DNA from: Panaeolus papilionaceus | Taxonomy: Eukaryota > Basidiomycota > Agaricomycetes > Agaricales | Assembly (NCBI GenBank): GCA_015501605.1 | Contig: JADNRZ010000004.1 | Location: 744,001 to 808,000 of the forward strand | DNA length: 64,000 nucleotides | Direction: 5' to 3' | Part shown: positions 24,778 through 37,679 of the stretch, in pieces | How positions within the stretch are numbered: position 1 is the stretch's first letter | Layout: each line of letters starts with the position of its first letter | Position numbers and translations under genes: made by a program | Notes under the pieces: generated by a model | Database searches by the model: none | Seen by the model: the letters and a program-made list of their open reading frames with translations, nothing else | What the model was told of the DNA's origin: nothing

Positions 24778-26484
24778 ATGTTAATACAGAATCCCTTCAC
24801 GGATAAGCCGCCCAGAACGTTAGCAGACCTTCACGATGCCATGAGAGGCACCCACCCAGAAACTGAACAATTCTCTACATTTAAGGTGAGTTTTCTTTTA
24901 TGAGCTCTCTTCAATTTACTCATTCTTTTCAGCATTGGATAATTTTTTACCACAAAACTCTCGATCTCGAGGTGCCAACCCATACCAACCAGCCGCACGG
25001 GAAATGGATGGATTTCCTTGAGAAGATTGTAGCACTGGAGCCTCAGTTGAAGCAATACGCAGACTGCTGGCCAATTGCTGTATACTATGACTTCTACTCA
25101 AAAAATAAAAGAATGTATGGCTGTAATCCACCTGACTAGTAACGCGCTAACAGGCAACGCTAAAGGGATCGCAGGAGGGAAGGACGGGCTGCTCCCGAAC
25201 AAGGTCTCATTTCTCCCCATAATCTATAGGAGTCAACGCTCACACCCTAGCAACAGCACCCACCAAAGGAGTACAAGTTGAGATCGAGGATGTACAACTG
25301 GACCACTGCCTTTTCGCTTTGAACGAGCACAGGTCCAACGCATTCATTGTTTGTGATGCTTGTCAGAAGCTGAATGCTCGCAAATTGCTCGAAGTCTTCA
25401 AAGAAGGGCACCTACTCATCGATCTTTTCAAAATTGGTATAGTTTTTGACCATCATTTGAAGGTCTTCGTTGCTCTACAGAAAGAACAGAGGCGTCAATT
25501 TCTAGCTTCGATTTCCAGCAAAAAAATAAACGTTGTTCACAAATATGAGATCTTCAAAATATTGGAACCGCTTATGCTGTATAACGACCAGATTATCAAG
25601 AAAGGCGGTTGGATCGTCGCAGATGGTCCGACGATTTCTACCCTTCTGGGTTCTCAGTACCCAAGCTTCAAGCGCCTCTTGCGAAATGCCATGGGGTTGG
25701 AACAACATGCTAAACTTTTTGACGACCTATATGTACGTCTATCACTCCTCTGTTGGACTGGACGCCGTTGCAAGTTGACCATGTTACATGCAGGACACCA
25801 TGGAGGAAAGAGCTGATGTGTATTTCGACAACGCCCCCACCCCCTCTATATTTCAATACACCCACCTGGTCGAATGGGTGAGTCAAATATAACAGGAAAA
25901 AGCTCGCCTGACGACGTTCGCATTTAGCTTGCGCGCGCTTTTGAGGAACACAACTTACCTCTAAAATATGAACACTTCTGGCCTATTCGTGTCTACCTGT
26001 CCAAGAGAACGTCCATTTCGTTGAGTCTACCCCAATTTACTGAAGACGATCAAGACAGAGTATGCTCAGAACTTTTCGTTCGTAATTATTCTTCAAATAT
26101 TTAGAGTTATGACCGTAGGCTCACGATGTTGTGCAGCTTCAGGACATCGAAAAAAGTGGCACCTCGACACCGAAAACACGTTGTCCAACATCAACCAGCA
26201 CATCCTCAGATAGTGTCCCACTTCGACGTCATACCTGTCCAGAGTTAGCAGAAATCTCCGAGAATCTACAGAAGCGCATGGTCCGATCTGGGCTTTCAGC
26301 GCTGCTCCCAATGCTTGCAATAATGGGACTGAAACGTGTGCAAGATTTTGATGAATTCTGCGCATGTCCTGCAACCGAGCGACTTGCGATCATGAAGCTC
26401 TCCAGTGTGCACGTGTCCGATTTGGAGTCATTTGTTCTCGGAGTTGGTTTGGAGTCTTTGCTATCGCATGGATCGGGGAGTTAG
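24778..26484 (+). CDS. Unrecognised protein
   Basis: I do not recognise this family. ATG 24778 opens MLIQNPFTDKPPRTLADLHD. The first exons give KHWIIFYHKTLDLEVPTHTN and VALEPQLKQYADCWPIAVYY. A Lys/Arg-rich segment leads into HCLFALNEHRSNAFIVCDAC, with a potential C-X2-C pair. Next comes ILEPLMLYNDQIIKKGGWIV, FDDLYDTMEERADVYFDNAP and YTHLVEWLARAFEEHNLPLK. The last exon (about 26119-26484) has a Ser/Thr-rich linker and then LQKRMVRSGLSALLPMLAIM, possibly a small helical domain. No membrane segment is visible. Continuity across four to six short introns suggests a real gene, but the junctions at 25100-25240 are uncertain. It is convergent with the Ran gene. Confidence 0.6.
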
Positions 26485-26753
26485 GATACTCAATCAAGTC
26501 CCCTTGAAATAACGCGTATTCATAAACGTCATCTAGAATTGAGGGAGAAGAAAGTAAGGTAAAGAAAGCACAATGTATGTAATTGCGTCAAGTCGAGAAT
26601 ACTACAACAATATGACTGGAAAAAAAAAAACTGAAATTGATTGCGGGACGATAAGAGTAGAAAGCGTCAGGATACGTATAAAGGGCATGGAACCAAGATG
26701 CTGATGATGACAACAAGGAGAGAGAAGTGAAAACTTTGACGGGTGACTGATCT

Positions 26754-27888
26754 TTAAAGGTCGTCCTCATCATCAGGAAGGGGAACCGCCTCGGCCTAAA
26801 AAATAATTTATATTGAGGGTGTAAAGATCGTGTGACAAAGGGATCAAGGCTTACAGCTGCGAGTTCCCTCGCGTACTGATCCATGAGTGCTGGGTCAACA
26901 GATACCTCAGCTGGTGCGAGAGCGGGAGCGGCGACGAACTCAAGACCCTGGTTTCTGATGTATATTTACTATCAGTACGTATAATAAATCAAGATGCGCA
27001 TTACGAACCCTACGAGCTTTCTGGCCAACCAGAGGAAAGGCTTCTCAAAGTTATAGTTCGATTTGGCCGAGATTTCGAAGTATTGAAGGTTCTTCTTCCT
27101 GTGGAAGGTGACAGCACCAGTCTTCACTTTACGCTCCTACAAATCGGGTGAAATCTTATAGTTGAGTGGCATTGGTGATCAAAATGGATCTCACCTTAAC
27201 GTCAACCTTGTTTCCGCACAGAACGATGGGAATGCTCTCGCAAACACGTTCAAGGTCACGATGCCAGTTGGGGACGTTCTTGTATGTGATGCGAGAGGTA
27301 ACATCGAACATGATGATGCCGCATTGACCCTGGATATAGTAACCATCTCGCAGGCCTCCGAACTTTTCTTGACCAGCAGTATCCCAGACGTTGAAGCAGA
27401 TGGTACCAAAGTTGGTGGAGAACTGGAGGGGGTGAACTTCGACACCAAGGGTTGCTGGATAGTATAAATTCAGGATCAGAGGATGGATGCAGGGTTTTAG
27501 CGCGTTTAAACGGGTCCAACACGCAAATACTGATTAAAAAAGCAGAAAAGTCGCGTACCGATGTACTTCTTTTCGAATTCACCAGTCAAATGGCGCTGTG
27601 CGATGGCGTTGATCAGTATCTGATCGCGCAGAAAGAACAACCTGTGAAGCTGCATACCTTGACGAAAGTTGTCTTTCCTGTACCTCCATCGCCGACTAGA
27701 GTTGCAAAGATGAAGATCGTGGTTGATAAGGGTCATGGATGAAGGTGGATTTGATTGAAGGGACAGATGATAATTGAACATCGATAAAGAACAACAAGAT
27801 GAGCAAAATAATTTGAACGATGAGCAAATAACTTACCGAGGACGAGCTTGAATGTAGGAACAGCAATTGGTTCAGTCGTTTGGGCCAT
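26754..27888 (-). CDS. GSP1: GTP-binding nuclear protein Ran (GSP1)
   Basis: Ran is the small GTPase that drives nucleocytoplasmic transport and spindle assembly. ATG 27888 opens [17 protein letters not shown], then an intron leads to [13 protein letters not shown] (G1). [11 protein letters not shown] splices to [20 protein letters not shown] (switch I). The next blocks are [20 protein letters not shown] (G3) and [35 protein letters not shown] contains G4, and [20 protein letters not shown] contains G5. The tail reads [14 protein letters not shown] and, after an intron near 26855-26795, [12 protein letters not shown] at 26754. The acidic DEDDL C-terminus is diagnostic of Ran. All nucleotide-binding motifs are intact. 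Confidence 0.96.
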
Positions 27889-28703
27889 TAGTGAATAAGG
27901 ACTTGATGGAGGATTAAGAAAGAAATGGTCACTTTTCAACTTGAACGAAAAATCTCGAGTCAGATAAGGTTTGTCCGAGATGGCGATTCCCGAAATGACA
28001 CACAATGACTGATTTTTATTTTTATTATTTTATTTTATTCTTCTTTCTTTCATTCTTTCATACTCTTTATCTTGAAGACAGAATGGAGAGAAAAAAGAAA
28101 ATATTGGTGTCTTTAGAGTCAACCTTTATGAATTCTTTATCACCTTTCATGTACTTAACAATAGATAAATGCCACTGTCGGCATCTCGGCCTGGTTTAAC
28201 ATCAAACTGAGGTTCTCTGATGAGCGTTTTTCTAACAGTCTCTATATACTATCGCTAACAATGAACCTATTTCTACTCACCAAAGCTCTGTATTCCTAAA
28301 TTATGGATGACACAGTATGGAGCTCACAACAACTTGGAAAGGACTGTATAACAGGTATTCAATTGTTTCAATTGGCGCCGGTGTCCTTTTTATCATGAGT
28401 TTTAAGCTAGTGCTTCTACTTATGTCCCCGCATACTGAAAGAGTTGTCTTGTCTTGAATTATATTCTGTAACTTGCCGTGGTGTACGTGGTCAATCGATC
28501 GATCCCCTCACTTAACCGGCCGCCAGGGTTTATTTTGCCGGTGCCATACGTATACCTTCCTTGAAATTCAGAAATTCAGGAATGACATATCCATAACAGG
28601 ACAACTCCAAGCTCCCTCTTAAACCTCCTCGACTAAATCCTGTCCAGTTTTATACCCACTGTCCATCCTCTCCTCTCCCTTCTCCTCTATCCACACTTTC
28701 CGA
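27889..28703. other. Intergenic region between GSP1 and the first MFS gene
   Basis: This region holds the upstream sequences of two divergent genes. It includes a T-rich stretch (about 28010-28060) on the GSP1 side and a CT-rich stretch (about 28655-28700) just before the transporter start, typical of fungal promoters. No gene is recognised. Confidence 0.4.
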
Positions 28704-31533
28704 ATGCAGGAATCGAGGGGTCCGTCGAATTCTGGTCAAGGCAGCATAACAGCTGTCACCACCGTCATCGACTCAGAGTCCGAGAAGAATGATGGGGAGC
28801 AGACTCCAATACCAGGAAATTCATGGAAAGAAACAGAAACACAGGTCCTCCCTAAAAATCGTTTGTCGATTGTATGTCATATTATAAGCTCTTTTTTAGG
28901 TGACCGGACGAAAGTCCAGCTAAATTTGTATAGGTGTTCATTGGTTTGATGGCTTGCGTTTTCTTGGCTGCCCTGGACCAGGTAAACCCTTTCATTACAC
29001 CGATATCATTAACACTAACTCGACGTCGATCATGATGCAAGACAATCGTTGCAACAGCTCTCCCCACTATTGTCAATGACCTAGGAGGAGCAAATCTTTA
29101 TAGTTGGGTTGGAACGTACGTCACATCAACAATAGGGGCTGCTCTTTGACTAGTGACCCATGACTGACAGACCCTGATAACTCAGTGCATATCTACTATC
29201 CTCAGCGACGTGAGTTTCAATGATCACATCTGCCCTGCAATGCGACTAGACTGAGTCATTTATTTCACAGTCTTTCCCCCCTTTATGGAAAGTTCTCGGA
29301 CATTGCAGGCAGAAAACCAGTTCTCTATGCATCGATTACTTTTTTCTTGGTGCGTTCTAACGCCGTCCTGAACCAAGGAACTGATAGCGTTTCTGACGCG
29401 ATTCGCTCACAGATCGGCTCTGCATTGTGCGGCGCTGCACAAAGCATGGTACGAACAAAGCCGTTTCACCTTTATGTATTCGTCTGTGACTCATACATCT
29501 GTAACTACATAGGTTTGGTTGGTTGTGGCTCGAGCCATCCAGGGCATCGGAGGTGGAGGCATCATACAGTTGGTCAATATCACCATAAGTGATATCGTCC
29601 CTCTGAAGGAGTGAGTTGTACCAGTTAATGGTTCTTGCTTGTTATCTGAAGAAACCTTGAATGCAGACGGGGGAAATATGGAGGCCTTATCGGTGCAACC
29701 TGGGGGATAGCCAGTGTGGTAGGGCCACTGTTAGGCGGCGTAAGTGACATCATGGTTCAGTCGGTGCATCTTCTAATGGACCTTCTTTCGTGTAGGCGTT
29801 CGCAGACCATGTTAGCTGGAGATGGTGAGTGCTGAAGAAAGTCATCAAGTGAGCGTGCTCTATGTCTTACGCGGTGTGCGAAAAGGTGTTTTTATGTCAA
29901 TTTGTGCGTATTTGAATCTAGCAATAAGTGTCAGCATCTAACATATGTGTTCGCACAGGCCCACAGCTGGTGTTGCTGGAGCATTGTTATTTTTTTTCCT
30001 CAACTTGAACCCTCACCAAGGAAAAACTATGAGGCAACATGCCAGCGAATTTGATTTCATAGGACTTGTCTTAATTGCCGCTGGAATAGTCATGCTTCTA
30101 CTAGGATTCAACGAAAGCGAAGCCAGCTGTATGTTCTCAAATTTCACAGAAGCGTGTGCTCATTCTTTCATTTTTCAATCAGGGTCATCTCCACAGACAA
30201 TTGCTCTATTGACTGCGGGCTTCGTGTGCATTTTTGCTTGTGGTGCAAACGAGTATTTTACGAAACGTTCACCCATCATTCCTCCACGCCTGTTCAAGGT
30301 AATAAGCGCTCCCCATCGAGCACCCTGTCGTGGTATCTCATGCTTTGCTTACATAGACCCGTACCACTGGTATTTTACTCCTCACCACGTTCTTCCATGC
30401 TTTGGCCTTCTTTTCGGGCGCATTCTACCTGCCGCTATATTTTCAAATCCTAGGTGCCTCTGCAACTAGCGCAGGCGTGCAGTATGTGCTGCCCATTCCG
30501 TATTATTTTTCATGCTTACCAACTTGCCAAATTCCACAGAATGCTCCCGTATTCATTGGGTGCAGCTTTCATGTCAGGGGTTGCTGGCGCGATTGTGTCG
30601 CGAACGGGAAGATATAAACCTGTTATGGTCGTTGGCTTTGGAGTATTCGCCATCGGCATGGGATTGATGATCATGCTCGATGGCAACTCTTCAACGTGAG
30701 TAATAAGTCAGCCAAACCCGAATCAGCTACGATTGTTCATTTACCCACTTGGGTCTTAGTGGTGAAAAGGTTGGCTTCACGATAATAGCAGCAATCGGTC
30801 TGGGGTCATTGTTTCAGGTAACGCAGCTTTCCGGTATAGGCCCATTATAGATTTTATGAGCTTGCCCATAGACTCCGCTCATTGGCCTGCAAGCAGCTAT
30901 GCCTATCAAGGACATGGCAACCAGCACGGCCACGTTTGGGTTTATCAGGTAAGACATTGTTTGATTTTGTAATATCTAGCTGATCTCGTTTCAGGACGAT
31001 TGGTGCAACTATTGGCATATCCATTGGGCAAGCAATATACGCGGGTGTGGGTTGGATCTTTATATCTTGCATGCCTCGTAACTTAGGATTTACTTTTAGA
31101 CTTTGAGTAAAAAGTTGAAGAATATGCCTGGAATACCAGACATTGACCCCACCCCGGCCGGGTTAACGAGGAGTGTCCCGAGACTGAAATTTATACCCGT
31201 ATGAAATCATTCAATTAATTTTGGTGCTCATCTATGTCTAAATTGCTCTTCACAGGATCCCGTTATCAGAACAGACATTATCGATGCCTATGCAAAATCC
31301 ATTAGCACTGTTTGGATGGTCATGACCCCTATCGTCGGCGCCTGTTTTGTTCTTGGTAAGCGCCTATGGGTGACTGTTGGAGTTCTGACTGACGTTTGTC
31401 TGTAGTGTTCTTCCTGAAGCAGTATACTCTAGAGAGAAACATAGTCCGCACTGAAAATGCACCGCAGACACTTCCTGGAGCAGACGTGGAAGCTCAGACA
31501 AGACAAAGGAACAATGATCCGGAAGGGGTTTAA
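28704..31533 (+). CDS. MFS drug:H+ antiporter, DHA2 (14-TM) type, copy 1
   Basis: This is a plasma-membrane or vacuolar major facilitator of the multidrug DHA2 family. ATG 28704 gives a Ser/Thr/Glu-rich cytosolic N-terminus, then LPKNRLSIV spliced to [20 protein letters not shown], where [13 protein letters not shown] is the DHA2 signature. Motif A is [11 protein letters not shown] and motif C is VVGPLLGG. Further blocks are [80 protein letters not shown] and [15 protein letters not shown]. The last exon has [20 protein letters not shown] and stops at 31533. About 15 short introns split it. No disabling change is visible. It is a tandem paralogue of the next transporter. The substrate cannot be told from sequence. 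Confidence 0.9.
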
Positions 31534-32902
31534 ATTCGTTCTTAGCTAGTTGCGGTGTTTTCTGCTCTCCTTGTGTACATTCACTTATCATTTTAATGAG
31601 TTTCATTAGCTTCCGATAACTGACGCTTGGTTATCGTCATTAAGTTGGATATTTTTTGTGTTTTAAGATCTGAACTCGTTCTGACAGGTCATTATACATA
31701 CAATCGGAATAGTGAACCCAAATATTTAGGTATGCCTTGAAAGTTTTACACGTAACCTAATATCGTGCCGGCGTCGTATTAGATCTCCCTTAATCCCGCG
31801 GCTCTGTTAGCTACACCTGTAGCAACGTTGCGCAGGCCCCAGGGTTACAATGTAAATGTCGCAGCCATGAAATTAAGCTGCGTTACCTCCATTCATTTAT
31901 GATGACATCCATATGTACTTCCATGATGACGAAACAATTTTACGATAATCGCCCGCTTCTTTCGCATGTATACTTAGAACCATAACTTAACCGTGTATCC
32001 GGACTTCGGATTGTATTCATGCTCAACGTTTCGAGGAAAGACCACATGATCCTAGAAGGAAGAACTTGCTGTCCGTGGTGTAGCTGTTTGAGTTTGGACA
32101 AACATCAATAAACCTCAGCCCTGACTCGGTCTGGTTTGAAGTCACAGAATCGGGCGAAAGAAGGGCCAACTTTCCCTCGATGTCCAGCAATACCTACCTG
32201 ATGCACCTGCGTCCCTGGAAAATCTGTGGCTATTCTTAACCTTCGAACTGCGAACGGCATACTCTCGCTACTAACATATATTCGCTCACAGGTTCTATTT
32301 ATAAGGCTGCCGAAATATAAATGCCAGACACACTCGGCTTCTGGACAAAAGGTCTGTTCGATAGGATTGCGTAGGTTGCCGTGGTTCTCCCAGTTATAGT
32401 GTGCATGACATGGTTGAGTGTGATCTGTGCCCTTTTAGCATCCCTTTTATGTTCCGGCAGCCCCATACTGATAATGACCTGACCAAGCCTGACCATCACG
32501 TTTATTTCCTTGCCTATGTGTACGCTCTATTGAATTTTACATGTGCTAACCTACTTACAGTTCGCTTTAATCAGGCAAGCACAGTAAACGCCAAGCTAAA
32601 AAAAGAGGACTTAGTCAGTGATGTCAGCTCTGGGACCAATGAGTATTGTCGGGAATGTTGCCGGCCAGTAACAAAAATTATACATATATACACCATGAGA
32701 GAGGAGGACCAATTGGAAGCTGCTCCCAATTTATGATCTTGCTTCGACCCCTTCCAGAGCCTTGTCACCCTTGCTATTACCTCGTTCATCTCTTCTACTG
32801 GACCACTTCTGAGACCTTACTTTTACGCCTTGGCCGCTAACCGTTTTTTCCACCCTGCACCTCGCATATCCCTGTCGCTTGTTTTTATTTTCTTCAACAA
32901 TC
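31534..32902. other. Spacer between tandem transporter genes
   Basis: This stretch has no recognisable gene. A 111-codon frame at 32401-32736 shows no domain and overlaps the CT-rich probable promoter of the downstream transporter. I see no repeat linking it to the copy-1 upstream region. Confidence 0.4.
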
Positions 32903-35900
32903 ATGACATCCACACCCTCAGAAAAGACTGATGAAACAATTACTGAAGTGACGACGACGACACCTGATCCAGCTCTCACACCCCCGAGGCAGAGTCCAAG
33001 TCCACCCGTCAACTTGAATGGACTCAAGGAAAAGCAGAAGGGACAACCAGGTGCATCCTGGAAAGCAGACGAAACTCATCTACTGCCCAAGAATCGCTTA
33101 GGCATTGTATGTTTCACTCCATTTTATGTGAAGAAGCTGTCTGACTCAAGCTTGTAGGTTTTCACTGGCCTGATGGCTTGTACATTTTTGGCTGCTATTG
33201 ACCAGGTTATTGATTTCTCGATATTCCACTGTACGCTTTTCGGGTATTAACATTCCATGCAGACCATTGTTGCAACAGCATTGCCAACTATTGTCAGTCA
33301 GCTGGGAGGGGGCAATCGGTATAGTTGGGTCGGAACGTGCGCTTTCACACTTTTTTGCGTGGGTTCGCTCATCACTTACAAACACGTCTTTAAACTAGTG
33401 CCTATTTGCTAGCTGCTGCGGCGTAAGTTCAAGCTTCCCATCTAACCGATTCTCTTGTCTATGCACCTTCGCTAATTTTTCATGTTATTCTCACTACCAC
33501 CTTAACTGACTTGTACATATCGTGCTACAATAGCCTAGCACCGTTGTATGGTAAATTATCCGACCTCATCGGTCGAAAACCCATACTCTACAGCTCAATT
33601 TCAATATTCCTTGTGAGTCAATACTGCTCCCCGACAACTTACATCATACTCTCAGATCTAATCGTGACTTTGCGCACTTGGTTTCTTGTCGGATTGAATG
33701 GGCATTATGAAATCCCTAGGTCGGATCAGCGCTATGCGGTGCTGCCCAGAGTATTGTGAGTTTAAACTCGCTACTTTTAGTAGCGTTTCTGACAAGACAG
33801 GAATGATTTTCTTCGTTGCCCCTTGCCCTGCAAATCACATCTGGATCGCGAACTATCGTCTACGTGCTCGTTATGTCCGCGTGGTGAATTAGACGTGGCT
33901 CATTATATCAAGGGCCGTCCAAGGGTTAGGAGGTGGAGGCATTCTGCAACTTGTAGGGTTTCTGTGGTGAAATCATTGTCCTTGTTTTAACACCCACACG
34001 CGCGCAGGTTAATATTACGATAAGCGACATCGTTCCCTTAGAAGAGTAGGTTTCGCGACATGTTGTCCTCCTTTTGTTTGGCTAAGAGAAAAAAAACATC
34101 AACAGACGAGGAAAATACGGCGGGCTGATTGGGGCGACCTGGGGCATTGCCAGCGTTATCGGGCCTCTGTTAGGCGGCGTGCGTTTCTACAACATATTTT
34201 CAATTCTAAGAATACTCATGCGTCGTTCCTAGGTCTTCACTGACCATGTTACTTGGAGATGGTATGCCTTCCAAAGTCTCGAGTGTTATAGTCTGCAACT
34301 TTACTAACACTCCGTGTATGGACAGGTGCTTTTTCATCAATCTGTGAGTCAAACTTCGAGAGCGTATATATTTACTGCTGAACATCAATATTTTTGTAGA
34401 CCAACAGGGGGTGTTGCAGCTGCAATTCTGTTCTTTTTCCTTAATCTAAATCCACATCAAGGTCGGACTCTCAAGCAACATGCGCAGGAGTTCGATTTTG
34501 TGGGGCTTTTGCTCTTTGTTGCTGGTATCGTAATGCTCCTTCTGGGTTTTAACGAAAGTGAAACGAGCTGTGAGCATGGTTAACTCCAAATTGAAGGACA
34601 CGAGTCTGATTAACTCAACGGAGTTTAGGGTCAGCGAGGCAGACGATAGCGCTATTGACGGTCGGAGCGAGTTGTCTATTGGCCGGCGCTATCAACGAAG
34701 GTTACACCAAACGCTCCCCCATCGTGCCTCCACGATTATTCAAGGTGCTCACATAGTTTATTTGAAAGTGGGTGCTTGTTAATGGCAGGATTTGTCTCTT
34801 ACAGACACGTACGACTGGCATTCTCCTTGTTATGACATTCCTCCATGCTCTGGTCTTCTTCGCTGGTGCCTTTTATCTACCCCTCTATTACCAGGTTATG
34901 GGAGCTTCCGCCACAAAGGCCGGCGTCGAGTTTGTCACATCCACTTGACCAATGGGCTGTCTGATCTAACAAAACATATTTTCATATAGGATGCTTCCCT
35001 ATTCTCTTGGATGTGCATTTACATCTGCTGTTTCCGGTATGATAGTAACACGAACAGGAAAGTACAGAGAGATTATATGGGGTGGCAACGCGGTTTTTGC
35101 TGTTGGGATGGGATTGATGATTATGCTGGATGCAAACTCGTCAATGTATGCCTCAACTATTGGACTAGTCGATCAAGTGAAAGCTAACGTTATAATAGGG
35201 CGGAGAAAGTCATTTTCACGTTGATTGCCGCTCTAGGACTAGGGTGTCTGTTCCAGACGCCCCTTATCGCACTGCAAGCTGCTATGCCTATCAAGGATAT
35301 GGCAACGAGTACATCCACGTTTGTATTCATCAGGTACGGAGCTGTTTTTTCCTTTATCAGTGGTATGATGACTGAGGGTGATTTTCTCCCAGGACGCTTG
35401 GTGGAACAGTCGGCATTTCTGTTGGTCAGGCAATTTACACGAGTGTGAGTCATTGTTGAGCAAGCGCTCTTGGGTTTTGATCCAACTTAATATTGCGTTA
35501 TATTTTAGTTCCTTCGAAAACAAATAGTGAACATACCTGGTCTCCCTGATATCGATACCACGCCGACGGGACTTACACAAGGCGTAGGCAAACTAAAGAC
35601 TATCTCCGTAAGTTGGCTAGCATTGTCAGGAGAGAGTTGACTAAAACAAAGTGTTATGTAGGACTCATCATCACGAGCGGCTGTTATTGAAGCGTACACC
35701 AAGTCCATCAGTAAGATTTGGCTAGTAATGACCCCGATTGTTGGCGCTTGTTTCATTATGGGTGAGTATCTCACTTTGTTGCTTGGGAATTACGGGATAG
35801 GGAAAGACACGGGTCTAGAACTCGAGAGTCGGATGGTGTTATTGAAGAATTATGGCATACCATGGGACTCATTGAAGGAGGCGGGATATAGTAGAGTATC

Positions 35901-36163
35901 TAAGATTGCGTCAGATGAGACCTTTTATTGACTGCGATGGAAAATTCGGTATCTATCAAAAGAGGGTCGGGAGACGGAGGTTGGATAGGGACGTGTTTGA
36001 TTGTATTGGGAGAATTCGCAGGGATAAATTAAATAATTAGACTGGTGAGATTTACTGATTGATTTTTCTTCTTTTTTTTCTAGTTCTTTTCATTCGAGTC
36101 TATAGTTTAAAGAGAACTATAGTTCGTGCAGGAGATGTAGAAAAAGAAGGGGATAGTAAATAG
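32903..36163 (+). CDS. MFS drug:H+ antiporter, DHA2 type, copy 2
   Basis: This is a tandem paralogue of the gene at 28704-31533, with the same exon order and mostly the same splice positions. ATG 32903 gives a Thr/Pro-rich N-terminus. [10 protein letters not shown] is followed by [20 protein letters not shown]; the signature has Ile where copy 1 has Leu. [11 protein letters not shown] is motif A and VIGPLLGG is motif [81 protein letters not shown] and [15 protein letters not shown] follow. The final intron (35762-36083, 322 nt) is much longer than the others, and splicing yields [18 protein letters not shown] and the stop at 36163. Copy 1's matching tail ([15 protein letters not shown]) supports that splice. 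No disabling change is seen. Confidence 0.88.
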
Positions 36164-36259
36164 CAGTTTGATAAGATTAATTATAAATATTAGTTGGCTG
36201 CACGTGTGATTTGTTAGTTTGATTCTCTCTCATCAGTGGAATTGTTTCTTTGACTTGAA

Positions 36260-37679
36260 ATGCCTACAGAACAACATTCTCAGCTCGCCATCGACCAAAT
36301 TCCTTCTTCTTTATCTCAAAATCAGATTAAACTTTGTCCTGTTTGTCATTCTCAGCTTATAGACTTTCCAAATTGTCCACAATGTCAACTTCAATTTCAA
36401 CGAATTGACCAAGACCCACCTTGCCCACGTCCAGCAACAACAACTATAACAACAAATCCTTCTTTCACTACAACTCCAAAGAAGCATAATACCCCTTATA
36501 TTACACATACAACCTCCATACAAAGATCACAAACTCAATCTCATTTTACAACTATCACCCAACCACCAACATCTACCAACACAATTCCACTCATTCAAGC
36601 AACCACAGCTTCACTTCCACACAAATCTCAATCTACCTCATTCCTCGACCCTTTGGCAGATATTACTCGTATTCGTATACGTTCAAAGCCACATCACTGT
36701 CTCTATCCAGGTGCAGTTTATCAAGGAACACAGAAGAGTGGAAGAAACAGTTACGATGTCAATGTAACAATTGTGGTACGTCTTCGTCCAACATTCCTTG
36801 TTTTCTCTCTACATTCAATTATTCATCCATTCATCCTGTTTATCAAATACTTCATACTTACTCTTTCTTTATTTCTTTAGGACGTCAATTTCCCTGCTTC
36901 TACTTTGTGTGGTTATCTGAGAATCCGAGGTTTGACTGAGGATTGGCCAGAGCTCACAACATACTTTGACGCAGAAATTATCGGCAGTCGTTACGGATTT
37001 CTCACACAGAATTGGGGAGCCACACAGCATGAAGATCTCGTTCACTGGTCTCGCTTTCCCGCTTTCAAGCATGTTAAACATGAAGCCCAGTGGCCTCATA
37101 TGACTATCGACGATCGGGATCGAGGTGCTGTATTTATGCGTTGGAAGGAACGCTTCCTAGTGCCAGATCACAGAGTACAGGATATCAATGGAGCTAGTTT
37201 TGCAGGTCCGTAATCACTACTGGCCTTGATTGACGCTTCAGTCAGTTCACCTTGTATTAATTCCTAGGTTTCTACTACGTCTGTGTCGACTTTAATCCTC
37301 CTTCCTCCACTTCATCTTCTGCTTCGTCTCTACCTCAAACATCATGTTCCGCTCCAACCCGGTCCACATCCCAGCTGCTGTCCACTACTGCAGACAACGA
37401 TGAACTTGACTCCTTCCCACAATCTGTCAAGCAAGAAGGTAGACAGCGTTCTCGGAGGGAGTCAAGTCTGCAAAGACAGCCGCCATCTCTAGCCCCTCAT
37501 TCTTCTCCAGTTGCGACCATGAGCGGTTTCTACTATCATCAAAATTCTGAGCCGTAAGTTGTCTCTTAACTTCAAGCTTTCCTTGAATCACAATCACTAA
37601 ATTGTCTCTGTGAAGATACCAGCAATTATCTTTGACCCATATCCCTGAACGCTTCAGCTCAAGTTTCGAGTTTCGCTAG
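36260..37679 (+). CDS. GID4: GID complex substrate receptor GID4 (Vid24-like)
   Basis: Gid4/Vid24 is the recognition subunit of the GID/CTLH ubiquitin ligase, which in yeast targets gluconeogenic enzymes by their N-terminal proline. ATG 36260 gives a disordered, Thr/Ser/Gln-rich N-terminus of about 150 residues with two CPVC/CPQC pairs (LCPVCHSQLIDFPNCPQC), a possible small zinc-binding knuckle. The conserved beta-barrel starts at HHCLYPGAVYQGTQKSGRNS and YDVNVTIV. After an intron it continues FPASTLCGYLRIRGLTEDWP, LTTYFDAEIIGSRYGFLTQN, then DLVHWSRFPAFKHV and MTIDDRDRGAVFMRWKERFL. FYYVCVDFNPPSSTSSS completes it, but a Ser-rich insert follows before MSGFYYHQNSEP and a last exon ending FEFR at 37679. 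Strong family match. Confidence 0.9.

Noticed and set aside
32401..32736. 111-codon frame before the second transporter
   Set aside because: No domain, no upstream gene signals, and it overlaps the CT-rich probable promoter.
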